Shown piece by piece: positions 55,653 to 63,374 of a stretch of 64,000 nucleotides of DNA; position 1 is the first letter of the stretch, and the number at the start of each line of letters is the position of its first letter. The stretch spans positions 186,001 through 250,000 of the forward strand of contig JARKQJ010000091.1 of the NCBI GenBank assembly GCA_029973955.1, read 5' to 3'. Made by a program: the position numbers and the translations under genes. The notes under the pieces are model-generated. The model searched no databases and was not told the DNA's origin. It worked only from the letters and a program-made list of their open reading frames with translations. Source of the DNA: Paludibaculum sp. (GTDB lineage: Bacteria; Acidobacteriota; Terriglobia; Bryobacterales; Bryobacteraceae).

Positions 55653-55964
55653 ATGGGTAATATTCCACTGCTTGCGACCTTCGTCCTCGCTGTCGCCACC
55701 GTTTGGCTGGCTGTCATGCGTCCCAGTATGCGCCTGGACAATAACTGGCCGCTGCTTCTCTATCTCTGCATCGTCGTCTATCTGAACAGCCTCGAACTCG
55801 TCCTGAACCCCTACGTCGTCTATGTGGCGGTTGTCTGCGCACTCCTGTTGCGGTTCGAGTTCCTGAACGCACGCGTCGTGCTGCTCGTTCGAACGCTGGA
55901 GCAGTTGGGGCTCATCCACATCGCCTGGCGCCTCGCCAAAGCGGTCTTGAAAGAAGTCAGCTAG
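55653..55964 (+). CDS. Small three-helix membrane protein
   Basis: 103 aa. Hydrophobic segments at about residues 3-20 (IPLLATFVLAVATVWLAV), 33-50 (PLLLYLCIVVYLNSLELV) and 54-70 (YVVYVAVVCALLLRF), then an amphipathic C-terminus (VRTLEQLGLIHIAWRLAKAV). No family recognised. It begins 22 nt after the barrel gene, probably in the same operon as the cytochrome-barrel pair, so it may assist that system. Confidence 0.65.
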   Translation: MGNIPLLATFVLAVATVWLAVMRPSMRLDNNWPLLLYLCIVVYLNSLELVLNPYVVYVAVVCALLLRFEFLNARVVLLVRTLEQLGLIHIAWRLAKAVLKEVS

Positions 55965-55971
55965 GCTCCCG

Positions 55972-56340
55972 CTACTTTTCTACCGCCAGGCCCTTTTCGG
56001 TCCATGCGCGCCATCCGCCGTCCAGCGAAATGCAGTTCGTGTAGCCCATCTTCTGCAGATTGTCCGCTACCAGCGCGCTTCGAAAACCGCCGCCGCAGTA
56101 CAGCACCAGAGCCGCATGGTGGTCCGGCACCTTCGCCTCGATGTCCCGCTCGATGATCCCCTTCGAAAGGTGCACCGCCCCGGCAGCATGTCCGGCCGCG
56201 AACTCGCTCTCTTCCCGCGTGTCGATCAGGATATGCGGCGTGCCCGCCGCCTGGAATGCGGCGTACTCCTCGATGTTCATCTGCCGGATTCGCGTCTTGG
56301 CGTCATTCACGATGGCCAGAAACCCAGGTGCGTGCATCAT
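55972..56340 (-). CDS. Single-domain rhodanese-like protein
   Basis: 122 aa. The single rhodanese domain has the active-site loop LVLYCGGGFRSALVADNL (nucleophile Cys82) and the conserved ILIDTREESEFAAGHAAGAV and GGWRAWTEKG. No signal, so cytosolic. It is a possible sulfurtransferase. It starts 9 nt after the murQ stop and is probably co-transcribed. Substrate unknown. Confidence 0.9.
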   Translation of the reverse strand: MMHAPGFLAIVNDAKTRIRQMNIEEYAAFQAAGTPHILIDTREESEFAAGHAAGAVHLSKGIIERDIEAKVPDHHAALVLYCGGGFRSALVADNLQKMGYTNCISLDGGWRAWTEKGLAVEK

Positions 56341-56349
56341 CCCTAGAGT

Positions 56350-57255
56350 CTACCCTATCGCCCCTCGAATCCGGCCTCCGCACGCCGCCAGCCGGCTCAC
56401 CGCTTCGGCCTTCTCCACGCCCAGCTTCGCCATCACCGCCGCCGTCCGCACATCCATTCCGGACTTCTCCAGCGCCCGCGCCGCCGCCGCCCGGTCCACC
56501 CCCGCAATCGCCATGATGATCCTCTGCGCGCGGTCGATCAGCTTTTCGTTCTTCGGCTGCACGTTCACCATCAGGTTCGAGTACACATAGCCCAGCCGCA
56601 CCATCACGCCCGTCGAAATCATGTTCAGCACCAGCTTCGTGGCCGTGCCCGCCTTCAATCTCGTCGAGCCCGTCACCACCTCAGGACCCGGTACCACCTC
56701 AATCGGATACCGTACCTTCGAGCTCAGCACCGAACCCCGCGCACAGGCGATGCCGGCCGTCGCCGCGCCCATCCGCTCCGCTTCCTCCACCGCGCCCAGC
56801 ACATACGGCGTCCGGCCGCTCGCGGCGATCCCCACCAGCATGTCCGCGCCCGTGAAGCCGTGTTCCCGCAGGTCTGCCGCGCCGGCCGCCGGTTGGTCCT
56901 CCACGCCCTCTACGGCGTTGCGCAGCGCATAGTCGCCGCCCGCCACCAGCCCTACCACCAGCCCCGGCGGCACGTTGAACGTCGGCGGACACTCGGAGGC
57001 GTCCAGCACCCCCAGCCGTCCGCTCGTGCCCGCGCCCGCGTAGAACAACCGCCCTCCCCCCTGCAGGCACGCCGCCGCCGCGTCAACCACCGCTGCAATC
57101 CGGGGCAGTTCCGCCTCCACCGCTTCCGCTACTTTGCGGTCTTCTCGCTGGAATACGGTGAGCATCTCCAGCGTCGGCAAGGCATCCAGATCCTTCGATG
57201 CCGGGTTGATCTCCTCCGTCGTCAGCCGGCTCAGATCCAGTTCGTTCGGTTCCAT
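56350..57255 (-). CDS. murQ: N-acetylmuramic acid 6-phosphate etherase
   Basis: 301 aa, full length for MurQ. It has a SIS-domain core with RLFYAGAGTSGRLGVLDASE and CPPTFNVPPGLVVGLVAGGD, the catalytic Glu in AVEGVEDQPAAGAADL, IAASGRTPYVLGA, and the family C-terminus with GTATKLVLNMISTGVMVRLG. It cleaves MurNAc-6-P to GlcNAc-6-P and lactate during peptidoglycan recycling. An intrinsic terminator separates it from the upstream erpA, so it needs its own promoter in 57256-57304. No murP or anhydro-MurNAc kinase is adjacent. Confidence 0.96.
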   Translation of the reverse strand: MEPNELDLSRLTTEEINPASKDLDALPTLEMLTVFQREDRKVAEAVEAELPRIAAVVDAAAACLQGGGRLFYAGAGTSGRLGVLDASECPPTFNVPPGLVVGLVAGGDYALRNAVEGVEDQPAAGAADLREHGFTGADMLVGIAASGRTPYVLGAVEEAERMGAATAGIACARGSVLSSKVRYPIEVVPGPEVVTGSTRLKAGTATKLVLNMISTGVMVRLGYVYSNLMVNVQPKNEKLIDRAQRIIMAIAGVDRAAAARALEKSGMDVRTAAVMAKLGVEKAEAVSRLAACGGRIRGAIG

Positions 57256-57308
57256 CGGTTCGTGTCTCTCCTCGTTCGCTCCCTTCTATCATCGCCCTCT
57301 TTCCAAAG

Positions 57309-57340
57309 AAAAAAGGCCGCGCGGTTCGCCGCGCGGCCTT
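57309..57340 (-). terminator. Intrinsic terminator of the erpA/iscA gene
   Basis: A perfect 12-bp stem, AAGGCCGCGCGG (57313-57324) with CCGCGCGGCCTT (57329-57340), closes a 4-nt loop that reads TTCG on the plus and CGAA on the minus strand. On the minus strand the stem runs into a six-T tract (57314-57309). Confidence 0.9.
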
Positions 57341-57375
57341 CTGAGAAGTTTGTAAGGAGAAAGATGGAGCGATAG

Positions 57376-57699
57376 CTACGCGCTAAAGCTGGAACCACAT
57401 CCGCACGTCGACTTCACGTTCGGGTTGCTAAACTTGAATCCGGAGCCTTCCAAGCTCTCAACATAGTCCACCTCGGCGCCGTCCAGATACAGCAGGCTGG
57501 CCTGGTCGATGAACACCTTCAGTCCTTCGAAACTGTAGGTCTTGTCCAGCATCCCGGGCGCATTCTCGAATGCCATCGAGTAGCTGAAGCCCGAGCAGCC
57601 GCCGCCAACCACGGAAATCCGCAGCCCTTCGGGCTTGGGCTCCTGGGAGTCCAGAATCTCTTTTACCTTGCCGATCGCCGTATTGGTGAGCGTAACCAT
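57376..57699 (-). CDS. erpA: A-type Fe-S cluster carrier (ErpA / IscA / HesB family)
   Basis: 107 aa, the canonical length. The three cluster ligands are at the usual positions: Cys35 in VVGGGCSGFSYSMAF, and Cys99 and Cys101 in STCGCGSSFSA. It transfers Fe-S clusters to apoproteins in the cytosol. AGGAGG lies 11 nt before the ATG, inside a short dyad (TAGGAG-G-CTCCTA). The promoter has an extended -10. No isc/suf genes are adjacent. The choice between the erpA and iscA names is uncertain. Confidence 0.92.
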   Translation of the reverse strand: MVTLTNTAIGKVKEILDSQEPKPEGLRISVVGGGCSGFSYSMAFENAPGMLDKTYSFEGLKVFIDQASLLYLDGAEVDYVESLEGSGFKFSNPNVKSTCGCGSSFSA

Positions 57700-57735
57700 G
57701 AGCTTAGGAGCCTCCTACTGAAAAGTCCTGATTGA

Positions 57736-57744
57736 ATTATACCA
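57736..57744 (-). promoter_or_regulatory. Extended -10 promoter of erpA
   Basis: On the minus strand TGG-TATAAT (57744-57736) is a consensus extended -10 element. A good -35 is missing, as is common for extended -10 promoters. It lies about 37 nt before the start codon. Confidence 0.6.
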
Positions 57745-57911
57745 CGCCGGTCCCAGCCGGCTCACCCCTTTGGATGCTCTCACATCCCGGAAAGTTGCCT
57801 GGATCTGGTATCGTGAATCAGACTGAGGACGATGGGAGGAGACATCCTCTTTCCCCTCAATAAGCTGTCGCCGCTGAAACCGTCCGCTGACGGGGCGCGT
57901 CGGTAGGGCGT

Positions 57912-58598
57912 ATGAATGGCTACACCGGCGTACTCCCAGTTCCGGCCGGCGGTACAGACACGCTGGCGTTCCGGCAGGGCAGAAGCAGAGTGGATTACCG
58001 CAAGACTGAAGAAGCGGAACTGGTCCGAAGGGTCCAGGCCCGCGACGAACTGGCGTTCCGCGAAATCGTGGACCGCTACCAGTCCAAGGTCTTTTCCATC
58101 ATCTTCGGCATCCTCCGCAACCGCAACGACGCCGAGGATATCGCCCAGCAGGTCTTCACCAAGATCTACTTCTCCATCGGTAACTTTGACTTCCGCAGCT
58201 CCCTGCTCACCTGGGTCTACAAGATCACCGTCAACGAGTGCTACGACTATCTGCGGAAAAAGAAAGTGCGCAAACTCGTCTACGAGAGCGATTTCACCGA
58301 AGAAGACTCCGTCGGCATGGAACGCAGTGAGCCGGACCGCGCCGCCCCCATCGACACCGCCCTCGCGCGCCGCGACCTCGTCATCAAACTCCTCTCCAAG
58401 GTCTCCGAAGAAGACCGCAATCTGATGATGCTCAAGGAAGTGGAAGGCCACTCCGTCGAAGAGCTCGCCCAGATGACGGGCATGAACGAAAACACGGTGA
58501 AGGTGAAGCTGTTCCGCGCACGCCAGAAACTCTTGAAGGCCGCCCAGCGCCTGATGAAGGGCGGCGCCACCCCCTTCTTTGACAAAGGGGAGAAATGA
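57912..58598 (+). CDS. ECF-type RNA polymerase sigma factor
   Basis: 228 aa. Sigma region 2 at about residues 40-110 (AFREIVDRYQSKVFSIIFGI, RNDAEDIAQQVFTKIYF, LTWVYKITVNECYDYLRKKK) and region 4 at about 160-215 (EEDRNLMMLKEVEGHSVEEL, then GMNENTVKVKLFRARQKLL). Regions 1 and 3 are absent, as in ECF sigmas. The N-terminal about 30 residues are extra. The next gene encodes a membrane zinc-finger protein, the expected anti-sigma factor. It directs transcription of an envelope-type regulon (inference). Confidence 0.93.
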   Translation: MNGYTGVLPVPAGGTDTLAFRQGRSRVDYRKTEEAELVRRVQARDELAFREIVDRYQSKVFSIIFGILRNRNDAEDIAQQVFTKIYFSIGNFDFRSSLLTWVYKITVNECYDYLRKKKVRKLVYESDFTEEDSVGMERSEPDRAAPIDTALARRDLVIKLLSKVSEEDRNLMMLKEVEGHSVEELAQMTGMNENTVKVKLFRARQKLLKAAQRLMKGGATPFFDKGEK

Positions 58599-58649
58599 AA
58601 GGACTTGCCATCACTGGCAGGAACGGTATGATAGGCAAGGAAGGGCCCA

Positions 58650-59168
58650 ATGCACGAGCCAATTAGGCAAGGATTGGAAGAGTTCCTCGCCGGCCGCCAC
58701 GCGCCGGCGCCGGCTCCTGCGGATCAGGAGAATTTTCAGCGTCACCTCGCGTCCTGCCCCGAGTGCCGGGATCAGGTCGAAGCCATGCGTCTCCACCAGT
58801 CCATGCTGCGGGAACTCAGCGCGCCTGAATCCCTCGACCCTGCCCCCGGTTTCTATGCCCGGGTGCTGGAACGCATCGAAGCCCAGGCGGCTGCTTCATC
58901 GTTCTGGTCCATCTTCCTCGAGCCTTCCTTCGGCCGCCGCCTCCTCTACGCCTCCCTCGTGCTCCTCATGGTCCTCGGCACCGCGGTGTGGAATACCCCC
59001 AGTGGTCCCTCGATGGACGCCACGAACCCCGTGCATATTATGGCCAGTGCAGACCTGCCCGCCGCCACCGGCGAAGACCCCGGCCGCGACCGCGCCGTCG
59101 TCCTCACCAACCTCGTCAGCCATAGCGAAGACGGCGGCGTTCAGAGCCTCCCCGTCTCCTCCGACTAG
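58650..59168 (+). CDS. Putative zinc-finger anti-sigma factor, membrane anchored
   Basis: 172 aa. The N-terminus carries the H-x3-C-x2-C motif of ZAS anti-sigma factors (RHLASCPECRDQVEAM: His32, Cys36, Cys39). One transmembrane helix lies near residues 94-112 (RRLLYASLVLLMVLGTAVW), followed by a short periplasmic tail. It follows the ECF sigma gene by 51 nt. It would hold the sigma factor at the membrane until a signal arrives. Confidence 0.82.
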   Translation: MHEPIRQGLEEFLAGRHAPAPAPADQENFQRHLASCPECRDQVEAMRLHQSMLRELSAPESLDPAPGFYARVLERIEAQAAASSFWSIFLEPSFGRRLLYASLVLLMVLGTAVWNTPSGPSMDATNPVHIMASADLPAATGEDPGRDRAVVLTNLVSHSEDGGVQSLPVSSD

Positions 59169-59189
59169 TATGCTGGAGCCAACCCACCT

Positions 59190-59585
59190 TTGAGTGTAAG
59201 AAGCGCATTGACGGACAACCGCCCCTCCTGGCATAACCCCCGCATCCTGCTCCTTTTGCTGGCCATTTTTCTCAGCGGCGCCGCCGCCGGGGCGCTCATC
59301 GTGCGCCTGGCCGCTCCGCCCGCCGCCTCCGGAGGAGCCGCCTGGAACGCCGGCGGCCGCGCCATGACCCTCGACATGATGCGCTCCGAACTCAAGCTCT
59401 CCCCCGATCAGGCCGCCCAGATCGAAACCATTCTCGATGAGTTCGTTCTCTACTATCAGAACCTCCAGGGGCAGATGGACGACTTCCGCTCGGAAGGCAA
59501 GCAGCGCATTCTCCGCATCCTCACTCCCGAACAACGCGCCCAGTTCGAGAAGATGATGTCCAAAACCAGCGCCCGCCTCCGCTGA
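59190..59585 (+). CDS. Small membrane-anchored Spy/CpxP-like or heavy-metal-sensor-like protein
   Basis: 131 aa from a TTG start. A second TTG at 59208 is an alternative, and neither has a strong ribosome binding site. One N-terminal helix (ILLLLLAIFLSGAAAGALIV) is followed by a periplasmic helical domain with SELKLSPDQAAQIETILDEF and QRILRILTPEQRAQFEKMMS. The paired L-[ST]-x-[ED]-Q-x-x-[QK] motifs are typical of Spy/CpxP-like periplasmic helical proteins. It comes right after the sigma/anti-sigma pair and may act as periplasmic sensor or chaperone. Confidence 0.72.
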   Translation: MSVRSALTDNRPSWHNPRILLLLLAIFLSGAAAGALIVRLAAPPAASGGAAWNAGGRAMTLDMMRSELKLSPDQAAQIETILDEFVLYYQNLQGQMDDFRSEGKQRILRILTPEQRAQFEKMMSKTSARLR

Positions 59586-59638
59586 CGCCCTCTTTCCCGC
59601 CGCCGCAATCCACCCGGCAACGGGCCCCGCAAAAACGA

Positions 59639-59644
59639 TATCTT
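59639..59644 (+). promoter_or_regulatory. -10-like box before the acylating aldehyde dehydrogenase gene
   Basis: TATCTT ends 9 nt before the ATG at 59654, the same spacing as at 9514 and 26324. An AGAAGAA stretch between box and start could alternatively act as a weak ribosome binding site. Confidence 0.35.
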
Positions 59645-59653
59645 AGAAGAACC

Positions 59654-61084
59654 ATGGCATTGAATGCGGATCAACTCGTAGCCGAGATTGCGCGCGAGGT
59701 CCTGGCCCGCCTGCAGGCCCAGACGGCGCCCGCTCCGGCGCCCGCCGGCACGGGCCACGGCGTCTTCGCTACGGTCGATCAGGCGGTAAAAGCCGCCGCG
59801 GAAGCCCAGGTCAAAGTGGCCGCCATGACTCTGGAAGAGCGCGGCCGGATCGTCTCCATCATCCGCCGCCTCTGCGAGGAAAACGCCTCCGAATGGGCCC
59901 GCCTCGAACTCGAGGAAACCAAGCTCGGACGCCTCGATCATAAGATCGAAAAACTCAAACTCGTCAAAAACGTTCTCGGCGTCGAAGCCATGCAGACCGA
60001 AGCCCGCAGCGACTCCACCGGCCTCTGCATCATCGAGCACGCCCCCTGGGGCGTCATCGGCATGGTCCTGCCCGCCACGCACTCCGTGCCTACCATGGCC
60101 TCCAACGCCATCAACGTCATCGCCTCCGGCAACACCGCCGTCTTCAGCCCTCACCCCGCCGGCGCCAAAATCGCCTGCCAGGCCCTCAAAGTCATCAACT
60201 CTGAGATCGAGCGCGCCACCGGCGTACCCAACGCCATCACCACCATCGCCGAGCCCAGCATCAAGTCCGCCGAAGAGGTCTTCAAGCACCCCGGCATCTC
60301 TCTGCTCTGCGTCACCGGCGGCCCCGCCGTCGTGCGCGTCGCCATGAAGCACGGCAAGCGTGTCATCGCCGCCGGACCCGGTAACCCGCCCGTCGTCGTC
60401 GACGAAACCGCCGACCTCGATAACGCCGCCGTCTCCATCGTCGCCGGCGGTTCCTTCGATAACAACCTCCTCTGCATCGGCGAAAAGGAAGTCTTCGTCG
60501 TCGCCAGCGTCTTCGACGCCTTCATGGCCGCCATGCGCCGCGCCGGCGCTGTCGAACTCAAGCCCGACGCCATCGAACGCCTCACCCAGGCCGCCTTCAC
60601 CTTCGACTCCGATGGCAAGGGCTGCGGCCAGGCGCACCTCAAACGCGATCTCATCGGCAAGGACGCCGCCGTCCTCGCCGCCGCCGCCGGCGTCCAGGTC
60701 CCCGCCGGCACGCCGCTCCTGTTCGGCGAGACCCACGAGGACCACGCCTTCGTGCAGGAAGAGCAGATGATGCCCTTCATCCCCATCGTGCGCGTCCCCA
60801 ACGTCGATGCCGGCATCGCCGCCTCCGTCAAGGCCGAACACGGCTACCGCCACACCGCCCTCATCCACTCCCGCAACGTGGCCAACGTCACCAAAATGGC
60901 CCGCGCCATGAACACCACCCTGTTCGTGCACAACGCCGCCTGCTCCGCTGCCCTCGGCGCCGGCAGCCCCGGCTATCTCTCCTTCTCCATCGCCACCCCC
61001 ACCGGAGAAGGAGTCACCACCCCCATGACTTTCACCCGCCAGCGCCAGCTCGCCATCGGCGGCGGCTCTCTCAGGATCATCTAA
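59654..61084 (+). CDS. CoA-acylating aldehyde dehydrogenase, PduP/EutE-like, with encapsulation helix
   Basis: 476 aa. The active-site Cys274 lies in GGSFDNNLLCIGEKEVFVV, the PduP/EutE signature (DNN-x-x-C-x-x-EKEV), and other family motifs are IEHAPWGVIGMVLPATHSVP and VTGGPAVVRVAMKHGKRVIA. Residues 1-25 (ALNADQLVAEIAREVLARLQ) are an amphipathic helix joined by a Pro/Ala linker, the form of bacterial-microcompartment encapsulation peptides. It converts propionaldehyde or lactaldehyde to acyl-CoA with NAD. The TAATG overlap with the next gene implies co-translation. Confidence 0.9.
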   Translation: MALNADQLVAEIAREVLARLQAQTAPAPAPAGTGHGVFATVDQAVKAAAEAQVKVAAMTLEERGRIVSIIRRLCEENASEWARLELEETKLGRLDHKIEKLKLVKNVLGVEAMQTEARSDSTGLCIIEHAPWGVIGMVLPATHSVPTMASNAINVIASGNTAVFSPHPAGAKIACQALKVINSEIERATGVPNAITTIAEPSIKSAEEVFKHPGISLLCVTGGPAVVRVAMKHGKRVIAAGPGNPPVVVDETADLDNAAVSIVAGGSFDNNLLCIGEKEVFVVASVFDAFMAAMRRAGAVELKPDAIERLTQAAFTFDSDGKGCGQAHLKRDLIGKDAAVLAAAAGVQVPAGTPLLFGETHEDHAFVQEEQMMPFIPIVRVPNVDAGIAASVKAEHGYRHTALIHSRNVANVTKMARAMNTTLFVHNAACSAALGAGSPGYLSFSIATPTGEGVTTPMTFTRQRQLAIGGGSLRII

Positions 61085-62169
61085 TGTACGACAGCGGCAA
61101 CCCTAACAAGACCGAGGCAAGCAACATGAGCAGCATCGACCTCCGCCAGCACAAAATCATCACCCTGGCCGACGTAGAACAGGCCGCCCGCGCCGGAGCC
61201 AAGGAACTCCTTCTCCGCGCCGACGCCGTCCTCACCCAGGACGCCGCCGACGCCGCCGCCCGCTACGGCATGGCCCTCGGCGGCCGCACCGCTTCCTCCA
61301 CCGCCGCCTCCGCCCCCTCCGGCGACGGCAAGTGGGATGCCCTCTTCCGCACCCCCGAAGCCGAAGCCGTCAAGGCCGAAATCTGCGCCATCGGCAAGAA
61401 ACTCTGGATGCGCTCCTACGTCGACGGCAACGGTGGCAACATCAGCTACCGCCTCACCCCCGAAGCCGTCATCTGTACCCCCACTCTCTGCAGCAAGTAC
61501 GATCTCACGCCCGCTGACCTCTGCCTCGTCGACCTCCAGGGCAATCAGCTCGCCGGCCTGCGCGCCCGCACCAGCGAGATCCTTATGCACCTCGAAATCT
61601 ACAAGGCCGTGCCCGAGGCCAAGGCCGTCGTCCACTGCCATCCCCCGCACGCCACCGCTTACGCCATTACGGCCCGCGTCCCACCCACCTGCGTCATCCC
61701 CGAGTACGAGGTCTTCATCGGACGCACCGCTCTGTCCCCCTACGAAACTCCCGGCACCCAGAAGTTCGCCGAGACCGTCATCCCCTTCGTCAAGAGTCAC
61801 AACTCCGTCCTCCTCGCCAATCACGGCATCGTCTGCTGGGCCGACACCGTCACCCACGCCGAATGGTACGCCGAGGTTCTCGATACCTACTGCTGGACTC
61901 TCATGAACGCCAACCAGCTCGGCGTTCCGCTCTCTCACATCCCCTCCGACAAGGCGACGGACCTCCTTGCCATCAAGAAGAAGCTCGGCCTGCCCGATTC
62001 CCGCCTCGACGATCCCTCCTGCGCGGTCTGCGAAGTCCAGGATCGCCCCGGTTCCATCAGCCTCCCCCCGTCGCAGTGCGCCGTGGATGTCAGCGAGAAG
62101 TTCTCCCCCGAGGCCGAAGCCATCATCGAGGCCGTCACCCGCGCCGTCCTGCAAAAGCTCGGCCGCTGA
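61084..62169 (+). CDS. Class II aldolase (fuculose/rhamnulose-phosphate type) with terminal extensions
   Basis: 361 aa, longer than plain FucA (about 215). The class II aldolase core covers about 95-300: MRSYVDGNGGNISYRLTPE, VVHCHPPHATAYAI (zinc His residues), VIPEYEVFIG (Glu) and LLANHGIVCWAD. An N-terminal extension (IITLADVEQAARAGAKELLL) and a C-terminal amphipathic helix (SPEAEAIIEAVTRAVLQKLG) resemble encapsulation peptides. It would split a 6-deoxy-ketose-1-phosphate to lactaldehyde + DHAP, feeding the aldehyde dehydrogenase. The TAATG start overlaps the preceding stop; an in-frame ATG at 61126 with GAGG 8 nt upstream is an alternative. Confidence 0.87.
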   Translation: MYDSGNPNKTEASNMSSIDLRQHKIITLADVEQAARAGAKELLLRADAVLTQDAADAAARYGMALGGRTASSTAASAPSGDGKWDALFRTPEAEAVKAEICAIGKKLWMRSYVDGNGGNISYRLTPEAVICTPTLCSKYDLTPADLCLVDLQGNQLAGLRARTSEILMHLEIYKAVPEAKAVVHCHPPHATAYAITARVPPTCVIPEYEVFIGRTALSPYETPGTQKFAETVIPFVKSHNSVLLANHGIVCWADTVTHAEWYAEVLDTYCWTLMNANQLGVPLSHIPSDKATDLLAIKKKLGLPDSRLDDPSCAVCEVQDRPGSISLPPSQCAVDVSEKFSPEAEAIIEAVTRAVLQKLGR

Positions 62170-62248
62170 CCCCGGCCGTCAGGCGGGGGCTGTGCTCCGG
62201 CGGCCCCCCCGCCCCAAACGCGCTACAATCCTCTCCCATAGGCTCCCC

Positions 62249-63247
62249 ATGCGCCGCTACCTCCTCGCCCTTGCCCTCACCCTCCTCCCCTGCGCCGCCC
62301 AAACCCGCCGCATCCTGGTCCAGGGTTACCCCGCCGCCGAAGTGGCCCGCCTGCAGTCGAGCGCCCCGGCCGGCGTCACCATCGTCTCCGTCTCCCAATC
62401 GAATCTCAAGGCCGAATTGGCCAACGCCGACGCCCTCATCGGCGCCTTGAACGCCGATCTCCTCGCCTCCGCGCCCCGCCTCAAGTGGCTCCAGACCATC
62501 AGCGCCGGAGTCGACAACCTGCCTTTGGCGGAACTGCGCGCCAAGGGGGTCACTCTCACGAACTCCAAAATCATCATGGGGCCCGAGATCGCCGACCACG
62601 CCTTCGCCCTTCTGCTCTCCCTTACCCGCCAGATCAATCGCGCCCTCTCCGGGCAAGCCAGCCGCAGTTGGGCCCGCGGCGGCTATGAGCCCGTCGAACT
62701 CCACGGCAAGACCGCCCTCATCATCGGCGCCGGCGGCATCGGCATGCAGATCGCCCAGCGCGCCAAGGGCTTCGGCATGAAAGTCATCGCCGTCGATCCC
62801 AAGGAACTCTCCATGACTCCTCTCATCGACCAGGCCGTCACCCCGGACCGCCTCGACGAGGTCCTCCCCCGCGCCGACGTCATCTTCGTCTCCGCGCCGC
62901 TCACTCGCCAGAGCGAGCGCATGATCGCTGCCCGCCAGTTCGAACTCATGAAGAAGGGCGCCTACTTCATCGCCGTCTCCCGCGGCCGCCTCTACGACAC
63001 GGGCGCCCTCGTCAAAGCCCTCGACAGCAACCACCTTGCCGGCGCCGGCCTCGACGTCACGGACCCTGAGCCCCTGCCCCCCGGCCACCCCCTCTGGCAA
63101 TTCCAGAACGCCGTCATCACCCCCCATATCGCCGGCCAATCAGACCAGGTAGGAGCCCGCTCCATGGATCTGTTCCGCGAAAACATCCGCCGCTTCGCCG
63201 CCGGCCTCCCCCTCCTGAACGTCGTCGATCTCGAAAAACAGTACTAA
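62249..63247 (+). CDS. Exported D-isomer-specific 2-hydroxyacid dehydrogenase
   Basis: 332 aa. The N-terminus MRRYLLALALTLLPCAAQ is a clear Sec signal, unusual for this NAD-dependent family. The substrate domain is followed by the Rossmann motif ALIIGAGGIGMQIAQRAKGF. Catalytic residues: Arg in FIAVSRGRLYDTGAL, Glu in GLDVTDPEPLPPG, His in VITPHIAGQSD. TACAAT at 62224-62229 may be the -10. It would oxidise or reduce a 2-hydroxy/2-keto acid, but cofactor supply outside the cytoplasm is a puzzle. The ATG at 62249 is used because the longer frame overlaps the aldolase gene. Confidence 0.88.
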   Translation: MRRYLLALALTLLPCAAQTRRILVQGYPAAEVARLQSSAPAGVTIVSVSQSNLKAELANADALIGALNADLLASAPRLKWLQTISAGVDNLPLAELRAKGVTLTNSKIIMGPEIADHAFALLLSLTRQINRALSGQASRSWARGGYEPVELHGKTALIIGAGGIGMQIAQRAKGFGMKVIAVDPKELSMTPLIDQAVTPDRLDEVLPRADVIFVSAPLTRQSERMIAARQFELMKKGAYFIAVSRGRLYDTGALVKALDSNHLAGAGLDVTDPEPLPPGHPLWQFQNAVITPHIAGQSDQVGARSMDLFRENIRRFAAGLPLLNVVDLEKQY

Positions 63248-63374
63248 TCCCCCAACCACCCCTCTCAGCCTGGCTGCCCCGCTGAGGCGTCCTCTCCTGC
63301 CGCTACCTTCCGCAAATCAACCGTCCCCCCCACCCGCCTGCACCGCCCCCCTCCCCTAAGCGACAATAGAATCA

